Assembly: GCA_905331475.1 (NCBI GenBank)
Contig: CAJNYU010000609.1
Coordinates: 89,959 to 153,958, forward strand
From: Rotaria socialis
Lineage: Eukaryota > Rotifera > Eurotatoria > Philodinida > Philodinidae
DNA: 64,000 nucleotides
Direction: 5' to 3'
Shown here piece by piece: positions 35,220 through 49,333 of the stretch. A program made the translations under genes and the position numbers. A model generated the notes under the pieces. The model was not told where the DNA came from. It made no database searches and saw only the letters and a program-made list of their open reading frames with translations. Position 1 is the first letter of the stretch. Every line of letters begins with the position of its first letter.

Positions 35220-37259
35220 ATTTATTGTTGAAATAAATATTGTCCTATAACAGTAAACATATATATATATATATATATATATTGTTTGATTCAAGCCTTG
35301 TCTATTGTTTGTTTGTACAGTTTATATTTCTGCGTTAGAGTTTTTTTGCTGATTTAATTGTTAATCTGCGCACGATGAATTGATTCATTTCGTTGTTTTT
35401 CTTTGGGTTAGCTGTGTACATAAACATACAAATCAATAGAGTATTTCAATTAGTGTGATGCGTGTTTCTTTATGCAGGACTATTGATATAATAAGAAAAT
35501 ATTTCAAGTGAAAAATAAAAATAAAATATTTATTTCTGAAAAGCAGATTTTTATTTGAAATAAATACAGACTGATCAAATTCATGTTAGAAGAAAAAATA
35601 TCGGTGATTTTCTTTGCAGTTTCAAAAGTATACAGAATAGTATCTGTAAATCGAAAAGTAAGTTAGTTCTCGTATAGGTAATCATTTCAATTTTAGAAAT
35701 AGATTTGAACCTTCATCATCACAGGTATATGGTGATTTGTTAATGTCAACAGATGGCACTATATTGCTTTTAACTTAAAACAAGATCTTTGTTCATTGGT
35801 CTATGGACTTCTCTTTGTGACTTCACTATCTCTTCATAAAAAGACATCTACTTTTCCCCAGTTTACATGAGGGTGTGATTATCCTTAAGTTAAATTCATA
35901 TCAAACTAAACAATTTGATCATCTGATATCTTGAGATACAGAGCAGGAACTATTTTTACATAATTTTAGATTGTCTCTCGAACAGAAAAAATGAAATGTT
36001 TTAAAGATTGAACTAAATTGATTATTCGTTTCGTTGATGTACCTTTACTCGTTAAAGGTGATATCGAACAAAAAAGAATAGAGGGAAATGTTTTGAAGAT
36101 TTCTACTATCTGTCTGATTATTCACATTATGATATAAACTAACCAAAATTTCAACAATATGCAAAGATATTTTTCCCGCTCAACATAAACTGGCAACCAG
36201 TGCTCTTTGCAACATACTCATTGTAACTAATCTGCTGCATACCTGGATTAACAGCAGCTGCTGAATAGTAAAATTACGGTTTATCTGAACAGAAGTATTG
36301 TTTCTTCTACTCAAAACATTCATATGGCTACTAGGTATTTTATTGAAAAATCAAAGTGTTTCCGTAGGAGTGACCAATACAATGTCGAAATACAACTCCT
36401 TGGTTTTAAGCATCTATGTTTCTAAAGCTTGCTTACGTTAAGTAATGTATTTGTTAATAAAGGAACTAGTCAGCAGTATTAACGCATTGCAGCTACACAA
36501 ATGTTTTTATTTGAATCGAATGCGATACTTCATACTACAAAGTGACCTATTGCTAATGCTACTAATCATCAAGTTATAAATACACCTATATAATTGATTT
36601 TTTTTGAAGATTATAATACTGAATTAGTAATGTATTTCGATGAACAAGATATTCTGTATACTAGATATTATTCATTCAGATATTAATGCAAGAAAACAAA
36701 ATGTTATATTTGAAACGGAAGAATTGAATATGAACAGTCGTACAATTAAACAAATAACACTCTCAGAAATTAAGCATCTAAGAACGGTAACTTTATCGTC
36801 ACGAAGATTTAAGCGATACTTTAACAAACAGCAAACATATAGATATCTGGGATTCAAATTTACAAAAATACATATATCTCATCGAATCTCTTGGATGAAA
36901 ATTTTGATCAAATGAACATAAGATACAAATACAACAGCGATTCAAATTTGCATATTAATCACTATAAAGAATCATATTAACATAATTCGCTATTCGCGTG
37001 CTATAGATTAATAGTATAGTCAAGTTTCTCATCGAAAACAAATCAAAACAGCTTTATTTAACGCATATGATAATAAAGTTCACAGGTATAATGAATATAA
37101 GAAGAACAAAATATAGCTTTCGACGAACCGAACACATCACAGATTTATGACTGTTAATGGGTGACCAAAACTAGAAGATATCCTATCTAACCACCCTTAT
37201 TATCACCCTCATAAAAATGTAACACATGGGAATTAATATATTTTCGTCATGACAAAATA
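35220..37259. other. Intergenic with an (AT)n microsatellite
   Basis: An (AT)12 tract at 35259-35282 lies just after the USP gene. The remaining sequence is A/T-rich with no supported exon; a 91-codon frame at 36640-36915 has no recognisable domain. Confidence 0.45.
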
Positions 37260-37506
37260 CCCAGGTCGAACATTCCGGCCGCCGGATCCCGTAGGATACT
37301 CCAAGAAATATTCTGGAAAGTCACCATATCCGGCAGGAAAACACGGGAAATCGATGGAACATGGAAGCAGTATTCCGGTCAAAAATACGGCCGGACTTTT
37401 CCCGGATAAGCTCTGCCAAGTTCCGGTGCTTTCCGGCAGGAATTGATCGAAAATCAACGGAACTACCTGAAACCGGCCGTTTCCAGGCCGAATTGTTCGA
37501 CCTGGG
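37260..37506. mobile_element. TA-flanked MITE, CCCAGGTCGAA family (247 bp)
   Basis: The element starts CCCAGGTCGAACATTCCGG and ends with the reverse complement CCCAGGTCGAACAATTCGG, bounded by TA dinucleotides (37258-37259 and 37507-37508). This is the footprint of a Tc1/mariner-type mobilised MITE. It is GC-richer than its surroundings and non-coding. The same 11-bp terminus appears in the 49-50 kb cluster. Confidence 0.8.
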
Positions 37507-39906
37507 TACTTGATCTAACTTTTAATAGTCATATGGCACCTTCTCAAATTTTACTACAAAAGAATAGTGTTGAAGCTATAATATATGACTATTTTTGCAA
37601 AGTACAAGATTGCTGATGTAATTTCCAGTGATCAAGAAATGCACTACAATAATAAATCGATGAAAAAAATGCATTTTTAAACAGATAAGTATACACTCAT
37701 CGGTATCATCGTTATCATCTTCAAACTAATCGTACGGTGAAACGATTTATTTTCTCCTTTATCTCACAAATATGCGAATGAAAAAATTAGAAAATTATAA
37801 TTGGTATAGGACTTTATCTAGAAGCACTTGCGATTAGGTGTAATGAATTTGTTAAGAAAGCCACAAAAATTCTCAGCATATGAATCAGTTTTTATGATCA
37901 TCCAGCCTATCGTCCCATTCAGTTATAACCGTGCGGCAATTGATTTACACCATGCTACTATTACTTGAAACAGTTAAAGAAAACTTGAGAAAAATATTCT
38001 CAATCAATAAAAACAAAACAATGCTTGCTTGAATGAAGCAAGTATAATAAAAAAGAATTATTTTACAATGTTGTTGATATATTGCGAAATAGAAGTGATG
38101 ATATCGATGGAAGATTAGATCTCTCATCCCAATAAAAAGCTCAATTCATTAGAAAAGTTCGCACCATCCAACTCAAATGATTTTCAATGAAGCGATATAG
38201 ACTGACAAATAAAAAAATATGAATAACGTATGATCTATTTTTGTCAGTCATAAGTATGACCCACATATTTCAAATTCAACCCTATAACATAAAACCGCAG
38301 TAAAATATTTTTAATCATCTCCTATGTTTCACAATTTCCTTCATGATTCTTGTATGCTCACCTGTATCGTGCAGCAATTTGTCGCACAAAATTTGTTTTT
38401 TCCTGGAAACAATAGAAAGATGTGTATTTTTTCGTCAACAACTCCTTTTCATCTCTTAATTCTAGGTCATAGAGGTACGGTGGGAAACGACCGGAAAGCC
38501 CAGGAAATCGCTGGAAAGTGGAAGCAGTATTCCGGTCGGAAATTGACGGATTTTTCCTATGAATTCCAATCATCTTCCAGCTGGGAAGCATAGAAAACTG
38601 ACCGGAATACTGCTTCCAATTTGTAGCGATTTCCTGGGCTTTCCTGTCAGATACGGTGATTTTTCCGCATCTTTCTGGTCAGTTCCTACAGTGTCCGTCC
38701 TCCGGAATCATTAACGTGAGTATCGACTCGATCTACTGCAAAATTATTATTTAGTATATTAATCATTGTAGGAGCAGTCGGATTTATAATTCTATATAAA
38801 AGGAAAATGCTATTTTCGTTATGAAATAAAATTGATTATTGTTATTTTTGTAACCAGTGAAAGGTTTTCAATGTTATTGCTATTCACTGTTTCATAATAA
38901 TAATGATAAATAGTCATGATTTGATTTTTTCGAGCTTCCGATTGAAACATTATAGGCATTATCAATATATATTGATTCATGATATTTCATATTATAGTTT
39001 GTTCTATTGAAAGATAAAACAACAATAGTAAATTCTGTTTCATTACAAAAAAAAGGATTTTCATTTATATAATATAATTTATTTTGAACTCATATTATTC
39101 TACATATTTACAAATACTTTATCGAGTTATCTTCGCCCGCAATCGACTTTGCGAGCAGGTCTTAGTTTTCCAAGAAAATCTATTTTTACGTACCAACCGT
39201 ATAACCAATATAATCACTGACAAATTACTCCTCAACAGCGCTTCTTCAATCGATCGTAGGGAAGAAACTATTTGCGTTAATAAATGTTACTGTAATTTCC
39301 CCTCTTCTTTTGTGTTCTAATCTCTTAATAACATTTCAGTGATTCATCTATGTTTCTTAGCTGCTTTATTTATTTACTTTTCTACGTGCTTTAATACCAT
39401 TTGTTCTTTTACCACTGTGAAATTCAATAGTGTTCGTTTCATTAACTATTCAGGTACTAGCTAGAAACATGGATGTTCATTATACATCTACAACAAATTC
39501 ATAAACGAAATTACATATATTGATTTTTTGTCATACGTCATATCCTGAAACACGCTTCTCTTGTAAATTCACTGGACACATATAGACGAAAGATTTTGAT
39601 AGTTATAGTACATACAGATTACTTATGATACACAGGTAGGAACCGTTGACAATGAAAGGATAATCTCAAATGTTTTATCAATCAGAATGAGGACGAGTTC
39701 TCTACGAAATGCGATATCCACGAGTCGCCTAAAAAATATCAATAGCCACCAAGAACCTTACGTTTTTTCCAAGCTAATACTAGTAATAAGATGGAGACAC
39801 AACATAGTAAAATTTCAAATATGCAATATTTGGCGCTATTAGTGTTGTAATATATACATTAAGATCCCAAGTCGATGATTTCCTGTGTTTTCCTATGGGA
39901 ATCAGC
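37507..39906. other. Intergenic containing one long inverted repeat
   Basis: Apart from the palindromic element at 38493-38644 I see no gene. Short frames here lack domains, and the 38324-38593 frame pair on both strands is an artefact of the GC-rich palindrome. Confidence 0.45.
38493..38644. repeat. Long inverted repeat with 45-bp arms (probable MITE)
   Basis: The arms 38493-38537 and 38600-38644 are inverted copies with a few mismatches around a 62-bp loop. Both contain GGAAGCAGTATTCCGGTC and GGAAAGCCCAGGAAATCGCT. The first of these words also occurs in the MITE at 37260-37506, so the two elements are related. Outer termini and a target duplication could not be defined. Confidence 0.75.
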
Positions 39907-41469
39907 CAGTGGCGGAGTCAGGATTTTGGTCTAAGGGAGCTCAGCCCCCTCATCTATTGAGTCATAAGACAATTTTTTCTATGTACTTTGATTTTTTCAA
40001 TAGGATGATGTGCCGATATTGATGGCACACTTCGATGATTCTACTTCATCCTTCTTCTGTTCTCCTTCCATTGTTCTAATATCTCTTTCTCTCCTGCCTC
40101 TCTCCTATATATACTTGTGTTATGTATAAAGTTGTTACACTCTGGATATGTGAAGAAGCGAATAAACATCATTGCCGTGAGTGGCGGTAAGCTACTCCAC
40201 CTCTATCCAGTTTGTCATTACAATATCAACCCCAAAATAAAATCGCGTATTTATCGATACAGATGGGTTGCAAAAATGTTTACGATTATTATATCTGATA
40301 GTGCAGCAAAACCGCATCCAACTGAAGCATGTTCTTAATGCCCAAAAAAGAAAAAAAAATTGAAAAGATCAATCAAAACTGAAAAAGTTTAAAAACTTGA
40401 CTATTATTGTTTGTCGACTATTACTCATATCTGAAGAGATTTTTGAAAGATGTGGTTTTATCTAATCCAAAAATGTATTCATGCGTGATCGGAAAGTTTT
40501 CAGGCAAAATGTTTTTTCCCTTGTAACTCGACGGAAAGCAATTTTCGACTAGCTCAAAACTATTATTAGTTACTATCAAAATTTGGTGACCGTTTTGGAA
40601 ATTGACCTAGAATTCTCTGTTTTTCTTTGAAAGTGATCAGTGAAATAGTCCTCAGAAAACCAAACCAATAGGCTAAGATAGAATTTTTTTCCGTACATTT
40701 TTGTATTTTGGCTTCCAGTTCGAAACGAAAACTTCGTATCCGGCCCTATAAATCAGCTTGCAGAACAGAAGATATCCTAAAAAATGTACTATATGAAGCT
40801 GTTTGACTTTCCCTAAGGCATCTCAGTTACTGTTCTTCCAAAAACTCATTTCTAAAAAATCGACTTTTCGCCAAAAATCATGTAACATTACGAGGAGCTC
40901 TTAAGAAAGGCGTGCAGAATTAATTGATGTAAAGCTAGTTTAAATTAATGACCCACTTTTTCTGGAAGTGTCCGCTCCAGAAAATGACGGATTTCGACAA
41001 TTCTTAACATATTTGTAAAGTAGCTTACGGTTCAAACAAAAAATTGTTAGCGCACCATGGAAAGTAACTTTTCACGCTCTGCACTAAATCCTTCACTATA
41101 TTCGAATAAGAGTATCCACAATATTTATAAGCCCATCTTCGAAAAAGTGCAAATCATTAGTCATGGAATAACGTTCGACTCGTCTGAAATGCATTCTAGG
41201 TGAGTGGTAATGAAGAAAATATTATCTGACAATCTTTCAATCATTAGTTATGTGTTGGAAGGATAGATTATAACCTCTAGAACCTGATTGGGAATTAGAA
41301 TTACAGTATTGTATTCTCTTCCGAAACAGCTACGAGCTTCACACAATAGCTAAAGTATTCAAATATTCAATTGCAAAGACTTATACATCTTTTTATAAAA
41401 GCAAATTCATCCCTCAAAAATTTGGCTAGGGGCTGAGCCCTCCCTCCCCCCACCCCGGCTCCTTCACTA
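39907..41469. mobile_element. hAT-like non-autonomous element (1563 bp)
   Basis: The left end is CAGTGGCGGAGTCAGGATTT and the right end in reverse complement is TAGTGAAGGAGCCGGGGTG, followed on both sides by GCTCAGCCCC-type subterminal sequence. Flanking octamers GAATCAGC (39899-39906) and GAATCAGT (41470-41477) match at seven of eight positions. No transposase frame is visible. The divergent termini suggest an old copy. Confidence 0.6.
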
Positions 41470-41477
41470 GAATCAGT

Positions 41478-44400
41478 CCGGACTTCTCGACCTAGAGTAC
41501 ATTTTGATATACTAAGCATAGTTCTCGCATATATCCCACTTTCGTCTTGTTCTCCATTAACTGGCAAGCGTCTACTCAACTGTAGCCAATATTGGCGAAA
41601 AACGACTATACTTTCGCACATGATTAGCGAAATGCTTATTAGCGAAGAGCGGGAATTCCAGAAAAGTGAAATAAACAATTTTTGGCCTGAAATTTTCTTA
41701 ATTAATAGGTGTACTGAACTGTAAAATACCCTGACATTTTTAGTCATAATAAATACGTTCTTCTCATTATCCTCACTTTTTTCAAAAACTTCGCTTCTCT
41801 ATTGTTTTCAGAAGAAAATGGCATGTTCTTGAAAAAGTGAATACATTGAGAAGAGCTGTTTCATTGAAGCTAAAAAAATGCTACAATATTTTACTATTCA
41901 ACAGACCTATTTAAGAATAAAATTTTCGACTTGAAAGGTTCACTAGGCAGTATTTTTAGAAAACTAAAGAAAAGTAATTTTATCACAAACATATACTCTT
42001 TCGATTTGATATACATAGATATAGATAGATATATTAATTATTATTCTAACGTAAGGCGCAAAATAGACGAAATGGTTCGAAAATTGATTCTCAGCATAAA
42101 GCAAAATCGACAAGTAAAAATCTGATTGTTCATATGCACGAGAGAGGAGATTTCTGACTGTAATAAATAACCTCATATACGCAAGCATGTGTTGTCAGAT
42201 AGATGGCTATACAAATAATAGAGATTAAGAATATCTTTTATTTTCGAATTAAATGGATAATGTTCAAAACAAGTAAATCACAAAAATTCATGTCACAGAT
42301 CTGATAGGAATGATATTCTATTCACTGTTATTGACACTTAAATTGTATATATGCATTTTATTAACCTGGAAGGTTACCGAATATTATAGAAAAACAGACA
42401 TTAACTGTCAAACAAGTGAATATGATTTAAAATAAGCCAAAGTCGTGAATATCGCTGGTCACCAAAGCTAGATGAAAGTAAGAATTTGATTGACTGATCA
42501 GAGAACTCGTACAAGAATTAACCGGACTTGTGGAGAATTTGCTAGTTTTTTGGAAATTGGTCAGCAAAAACATAGTATCACAGTGCTTGAGAAAAAATAT
42601 TTTTTTTCGAGATCTAGAGATCAAATCCTTGCTGCCCGTTCAGAATACAACTACTCTACATATCAAATAATATTTTGTCATCACATCGATATTTTATTTT
42701 TTGTGAAACTTGGGCATAGCGTAGTTTCCACTCAATGAAAACTTATTGGTTTTTTAATGCTTGATACCACTACTTATGAATATGTGGTAACTGAGATTAA
42801 GATGACATAAATTGACTTCAATGAAAAACTGTAACCTTTAGAAAACGGCAAGCTTCTAAAGACAGATACAGTGAACCATTTACATTAATTTAAAACTAAG
42901 TCTACAGTCATCAATTGACAATAAGTATCAAATATGAAGTGCTTAGAACAAAACAAAATACTTTAAGTTTAATATTAAATAAAACCACTTAATAAGTATC
43001 ATTGATTAACTCCCATCAAGTAAAATGGTCTATTCCTATCAGAGAATGTTTCAGAATAGCTAGAAATGGATAGAAATGTTCGAATAAGTTCCACCCCCCC
43101 CCCCTCCTCCTTGACTGCTATAGTCAACTTTCTTATAGTTCATATATATATTTATAAATATCGAAAAATCATTTAGATTTTAAAAAAGAAAGTCAGTGAA
43201 GACAAGAGATATGTCAAAGATCTCAATGAGCGCCTGTAGAAATTATAAGAGACTTGTATCGCATTCGAAAAACATATCACAGTAACAAGTAATATGATAT
43301 TTGTGATAGAAATACTCTTGATATTTAAATTAAGTTTTTCAGAAAAATGAAAGACCTTCGTTCGTCAATCAAATGCTTATTTAATATTTATTTTAAGGTC
43401 ATTGAAAAGAATATCTCCTTGCGTTTCTAACAGATGCATTAACTTTAAAAATGATGCCATTTGATAGATTTCTTTCGGATACACACTTGAAAATGTAAAT
43501 TATTATTGACTCCTCGATAGTTTCATAAATTAGTAGTATCTTGATCAACACATTTTAATAAATCTATATAGAGATCAATGCTTATATAGAGAAAAAAATA
43601 AAGAAGTTAACATTCGGCTGTTGCATAACGATCGAAATAATTTCATAGCGATTTAACTCAATCTTCAAACTTTTGACTTTCTAAACAAACTGGAATCCAA
43701 ATAGACTACTCTTTTGCGAATGTTGTCGATTAATATTATAGGTTGATGTATAATTCTGTCAAAAAATATATTTGTACAGCACATTTATCAATTTTTCAGT
43801 AGTTCATGTTCAGTTTTTAGTATTGTAAAATTATTTTCACGGACCATTCACAAAAAAGTGCATTTTTTCGTCTTTCCTCTATACCATTAATGTTTATGTA
43901 TAATTGCCATCGTTTCGTAAATAGTGCCTTAATTATATCGTTGTATAAAAAGTGTGTTAAAAAATAATCTTTGTTTTATTTTTTACAAGCACCTATTGAT
44001 AATTGAAAATGATAACAAGCACAACCAATCGAAAAGAAATTGAATTAATTTCAAGGGAATATTTTTTGGTTAACTGTAATGTTTTACTAAAAGAATCGAC
44101 ATCGTTATCCTATCAGAAGTAATTTACTATTCTATATATCAAATTTTATTGCGTACGTTTTGCTTTCTTTTGGTGCACATACCCTAATAAGATATTCTGG
44201 CCTTGGCCCTGACTGTCTGTCAATCGTTATGCTTATTTTTGATTGGTTATGAAGTCTACTAATTGTCTGGCATATGTTGACAGGTAGCGCTAGTAATGTT
44301 TGGTTTTTTCGCATGCAGAAAATCGAAAATATCTTTTAAAAATCGAAAAATTCTTCTTCAAATTAATTAATTAAAATACAATATTTTGTAATTATTTGAT

Positions 44401-44929
44401 TGGTAGATTATCTCATGTCTTTGTTGACTGACCTTGAGGAGGCTCCTGAAACGACGATGGCGATCTTTTTTCTCCGACTACACATGCCCTCTTTTGTCAT
44501 TTATTCTTTGTCTGTCGATGAGTTCATTTCAAAAAAGATATTTGTGCATTGATCGAAGGTTATTTTATTAGTTGAAAAAAAGTTGCACAAAGATCTGATT
44601 TAAATAAAGTAAGAAAGATGGAGCTAAATTGAATAAATTATTTTGGGTTTTTTTTAAACTTATTGTTTCAAAAGTAAATATTTTTTCTCACGTCTAATTG
44701 TAGCCAATTGAATTGCGGCTATTTGACAATTCAAATTTTTATTTTCTAGTTAAACTAGAATTATTGAAATAAGAAAGTGATTTTGATAAAACAAACGTGT
44801 TCTTGTCGGAAAAATGTTTTTATTAAATAAAAATTTTTATTTCTAGATAATATATTTTTTGTTTTTTAATTTATTGTTAATACTTATCGGCCGCGAAAAG
44901 CTCATGCTGATCGCGTGTCATTTATCATC
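41478..44929. other. Intergenic, no gene supported
   Basis: A/T-rich sequence with a C-rich run near 43088-43110. No exon, inverted repeat or RNA gene was recognised. The last few hundred bases presumably include the promoter of the AT-hook gene. Confidence 0.4.
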
Positions 44930-47900
44930 ATGAGTAAAAAGTCGATAATATTATCTCCATTAAAACGACCGTCGACTCGTTCATTATCATCAACTGCAAA
45001 ACCTTCACAAGAAGAAGATAAATATACATTTCAATCTGACGACGAAGATCACAATACAAAACCTACACTTGTACGTAAATCGAATACACCGATTCTATCC
45101 AAACGTCCACGTGGTCGTCCACCAAAAACTCCCAAACTCGAAGAAACTCCTATACGTGCATCAATATCTTCATCCAATAGTGAAGTAGAAGAAAAGAAAC
45201 GTCCAGGCAAACGTTCATACGAAAAACCAGTTACACGTCGTGCATCACGTCTTGGCTCTCAAACCAACACACCTGTCAGTCAAATTCGTGAAAAAATAAA
45301 AATAAATTCAACTCCTCCAATTATCATTACACCGAAAAAGCGTGGTCGAAAACCAAAAATGCTTTCAACAACGTCTTCAACATTAGATGAACAACAAAAA
45401 AATGAAACAGAAAATGTTGTTCCATCTCCATCAATAAAACGTCAATATATTAAAAAGTCCATGGAAGATAATACTAATACAAAAGTTGATGATAAAGATC
45501 TTATGCAATTCGGTTCGCCAGAACAAGACGATTTTAGTGATGATTCAGTTGATTTTGTGTGGAAAGGTTCAAGTAAAATGTCCATTGAAATACTTAAACG
45601 TCGTATCCCAAAAGATGAAACACGTGATCAATATTCATCTTCAACAATACAATCAGATCCAACGGCACAACGTAAACGTGCTATTATACCACGTTTAACG
45701 AATTTTGATGCTTTATCAGGACAGCCAATTGATAATTCAGCAGCAAATAATGATACAAATAATAATACTGAAGAACGTTCAACGAAAAAAAGTAGCTCTG
45801 TTATTACATTAAATAATGCATTTCAAAATGATTTTGATTATTCATATAATGATATGGGTACAAAAATGAGTACAACAACAACAACAGGCGAAGATGATAA
45901 ACCTCGTCCTCGTGTTTATGCAGTTAAAAGTACGACACTGAAATCACGTTTTCAACCACAACCTCAACAGCAGCAACAACAACAACAGCAGCAGCCAGAT
46001 ATAAAACGACCTAAATGGATGAGTGATCAACAGGGCAAAGCTGATGAAGAGGAAGAGGTAGAACATTTGCCAACAACTACTGAAGAACCTACTGATTATG
46101 ATTATGTACCCAAGGGTAATTATTTGCCAAAACGTCCAAATTATCGTGGACGTGGAACTTATCCTGGCCGACGCGGAACAGGTATGCGTGGACGACCACC
46201 AGGTTCAAGACGTCATTGGAATAATGATGATGACGATGATGATTATGATCAGTATGAAGATGCCAATTCACGATATGGCCCAAGAAAACAAACTGCTTAT
46301 AGATCAACAAGTAAATAAACAACGTTTTCTTTTCTTTTATTAGACAATCATTATTTTCTCTCTTTTCAAGGACCTATGTATGACATGGCTGATGATGAGG
46401 AATATGATAAAAATCGTCGTATGAGTTTAACACAAGCTTATCGTCGTAATAATGATGTCCGACAACCAATTGGGAATCGTCGTATTGGAATGAACAATGG
46501 AAATCATCCAGTATATAAAGTAAGAAAATAATACCGCTCAAACAAAATTCTAATGTTTTACACTGAATAGTTTATTCATATACTTAAAAACAATCTATCC
46601 GGAAGATAGATTGCCAAGGCTACAGACATACCATATTTATATTTCATTTTTCTAGGATGATGATTATTATCATCATCATCAACAACAACAACAACAGCAC
46701 CACCAACAACAATCACGTTCAACAACGACAACAACAATGAATCGTCTTCCAACAACGCATACAACTTCGATGAATGCTGGTAATACGTTTGTTGCAAAAA
46801 TAAATGATGCACAATTAAGTGATGGTGTTAATCAATCACAAATATTCTTTGTTAACATGCCGCAACAAGATCAAAAGAATCAACAAGTTCTTTCTGTTCT
46901 TGCATCTGAACAACAACAAGTTCTGCCAGTCGCTGTTGTTCAACAAGCGAAAGTTGAAAATTCATCATCATCAGCTAATTCAGGAACATCACAAAATCAA
47001 ACATTAGCATTTACAGTTAAGCTTCCTGTTGATACACCGAAACAAAAGAAAATCTTACCAAAGCCATCATCAACAAGTTCACAAGCCAATTCAACAGCAT
47101 CCAACTCAGCAACAAACAAACCATTTGCATGGTCCCGTCCCCCAGGTCGTATACAAATAAATAATGATGATCAAAATTCGGGTAAAGGTTTAACCATAAC
47201 ACCAATTAATACAGATTTAGATACGATGGAAGCCGCACATGTTTTAGCAACAGCAGCCGATGTCACAATGGCCGCTGATGCACGACGTAAAGCACAACAA
47301 CATGATGATGATATGAACATGATGAATGATGAAACACCATCGAATATAGCTAACGAAGAAACTGTTCAATGTGAAGAGGATGGACAGAAAAATCAAATGC
47401 AACAAATGGGCACAATCACAGCTAATATTATCGATGAAAATGGCGTTGAACATACAGTTCTTCTATCAACTGAAGAAGCACAGCAATTGCTTGGTTCACA
47501 AGGAGCCATTATTGTCGATGGGGGTAAGTATTTATTATAAGCGAAATTTACCTATTCTCGGAAAAGACAAGTATCTAATATGCTATGTTATTATTTGAGA
47601 TGGTCATCAAATATCAATTCAACAAGCCCAAACTCAAACATTTCTTTCTCCATTTGCACTCGATCAAGCACAATTACAAGCATTACTTGCTCAAGCTGGT
47701 ATCGATCCAAATACACCATTGACAATCGAACAGATTGATCCTAATCAACAGCAACAACAAGTTGCGACTTTGTGTACATCACCTGGTGGAACACAATATA
47801 CAGTTCTTACACAAGGACATCCTCAACAGCAACAACAATTTATTTTACAACAAGCCCTACCGGCCGAGCCTATTGCACCACCTCCTCCTCCACCACCGCA

Positions 47901-48157
47901 ACTCATAGCTCCAAAAGAAGATCCTTCGTCACCACCGAAACGTCGAGCATTTGCGGTTAAATCAACAATGTCAACAGCAGCCGAAACATTCGACGATATG
48001 AACGAAAGACCAAGACGCAAAATCTTTGCAACTAAATCAACTGTCACACCTATTGGTAAGATTTCAAAGAAATAAAAACGTAAATTCTGTCGTTTTCTTT
48101 GTAGAACAGATGGATGATGAAGGTATTACTGGTACTCGTGCATATCATCGAAAATAA
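44930..48157 (+). CDS. AT-hook, glutamine-rich nuclear protein, unknown family (968 aa, five exons)
   Basis: Exons: 44930-46310, 46371-46519, 46656-47523, 47600-48055, 48105-48157. All are GT-AG and in phase (2907 nt). The first ATG after GTG-containing sequence is at 44930 (MSKKSIILSPLKRP). Two AT-hook motifs lie at about residues 56-66 (KRPRGRPPK) and 136-144 (KKRGRKPK), and an Arg/Gly-rich stretch at about 404-430 has a third hook-like GMRGRPPGSRR. A poly-Gln run occurs near 347-357, His/Gln repeats start exon 3, and a proline run lies near residue 895. A motif of the form (R/K)x(F/Y)A(V/T)KST appears three times, near residues 330, 914 and 939. Exon 3-4 sequence (EHTVLLSTEEAQQLLGSQG; QLQALLAQAGIDPNTPL) is more ordered. 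AT-hooks bind the minor groove of A/T DNA, so a chromatin or transcription role is likely. I do not recognise the family. Confidence 0.85.
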
Positions 48158-49031
48158 CATTTCATTCTTTCTTTCTCTTTTGTTCATTGTACAAATTGTC
48201 TTGTCACTGCTGTTTTAGTTTGCATTCTGCTTCTATCTCGCATAACTCTAAGAGTACATAAGCGAGTTACTCTCTATGATATACATTTAGTAGATTTCAT
48301 TTATTCTTTTTCTCTTTATGTACCTATATACATTTTTTGTTCTTGATATTAGCCAGCCACGTTCTATTTCGTGTAAGTTTATGTGTGTATGAGTGTGTAC
48401 AGTGTGAATTTGTACATGAATACAGAAAAACAAACAAAGCAAACTATTGAAAGAAAAACAATATATATTCTGTATTGACATGTTCCTTTGGTTTTTGTGC
48501 ATCCTCCTTTGCTGCCTTGTTTTTTTTCAGTATTATATCAATGGTTGATGATTTCATGTGAAACAAAGAGTTTGTTTTTTTTTTGGAAAAAAGAGAACAA
48601 TAAATCTTTTTTTCTTGTCACGAAGTAGAGTAAATGATGCATTATGACTAATGTCTATATACTTATCTATTGCTTCAGACTGAAAAATACTATAAAAAAT
48701 AATGATTGTTTTCTCACCTTTTATTTTATTTCATTCTAATCAAAACCAAGTGAGTGACATATTAACTTGTAGTTCGAAGTCGAAGAGATTGTTGGCGGAC
48801 TCTGCTATCTGACACCATGGATAGTCAAATGGATTTGAATTAAAATTCGAAGAGGTTTTTGATGTACTAAGAGTCCAAGTATCAATTTACAGGTTGTATT
48901 AAATTGTTTCATATCCCACGTGAATGAATCCTATCGAATCTCATGAGATCTGACAAGCCGGCAAAATCCGATTAGATTCCTTGTCACGAACCTACTAACG
49001 GATCCGACGGAAAAAAACATTTTATTAATTA
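48158..49031. other. 3' flank of the AT-hook gene, no further gene
   Basis: This holds the probable 3' untranslated region (T-rich, with AATAAA-like words near 48600) and then sequence rich in GATCTGA/GATCCGA words that grades into the MITE cluster. Confidence 0.4.
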
Positions 49032-49333
49032 CTCAGGTCGAGCAATCATATTGTAAGATCTGATAAGATCTTGCATCTGATCTTATATGATCTTGCACGA
49101 TCATACGGAAATCATACAAAAAATCGTAGTTCCTGAGATCTTAGATTAGGTTGAACAGTCAGATTCTTCAAAGATCGTATTAATATGTAAGATCTTTCAA
49201 GAATCTGACTGTACGAAAATGATCTAAGATCGCAGGAACTACGACTTTTTGTCAGATTCTTGTAAGATTTCACCCGTATTCCAAGATTTTGTATGTGCTT
49301 CATAAGATCTTGTGTCAGATTTTTCGACCTGGG
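49032..49333. mobile_element. TA-flanked palindromic MITE, copy 1 (302 bp)
   Basis: Termini are CTCAGGTCGAGCAATC and, in reverse complement, CCCAGGTCGAAAAATCTGAC, bounded by TA on both sides (49030-49031 and 49334-49335). The interior is a long palindrome centred near 49185, with arms such as ACAAAAAATCGTAGTTCCTG and its complement near 49240. GATCTTA/AAGATC words are repeated throughout. It has no coding capacity. Confidence 0.8.

Noticed and set aside
37233..37457. Overlapping frames on both strands with Gly/Pro-rich translation
   Set aside because: They are an artefact of the GC-rich MITE at 37260-37506.
46089..47453. Several frames antisense or frame-shifted to the AT-hook gene
   Set aside because: They arise from CAA/CAT/GAT-rich codons read in other frames.
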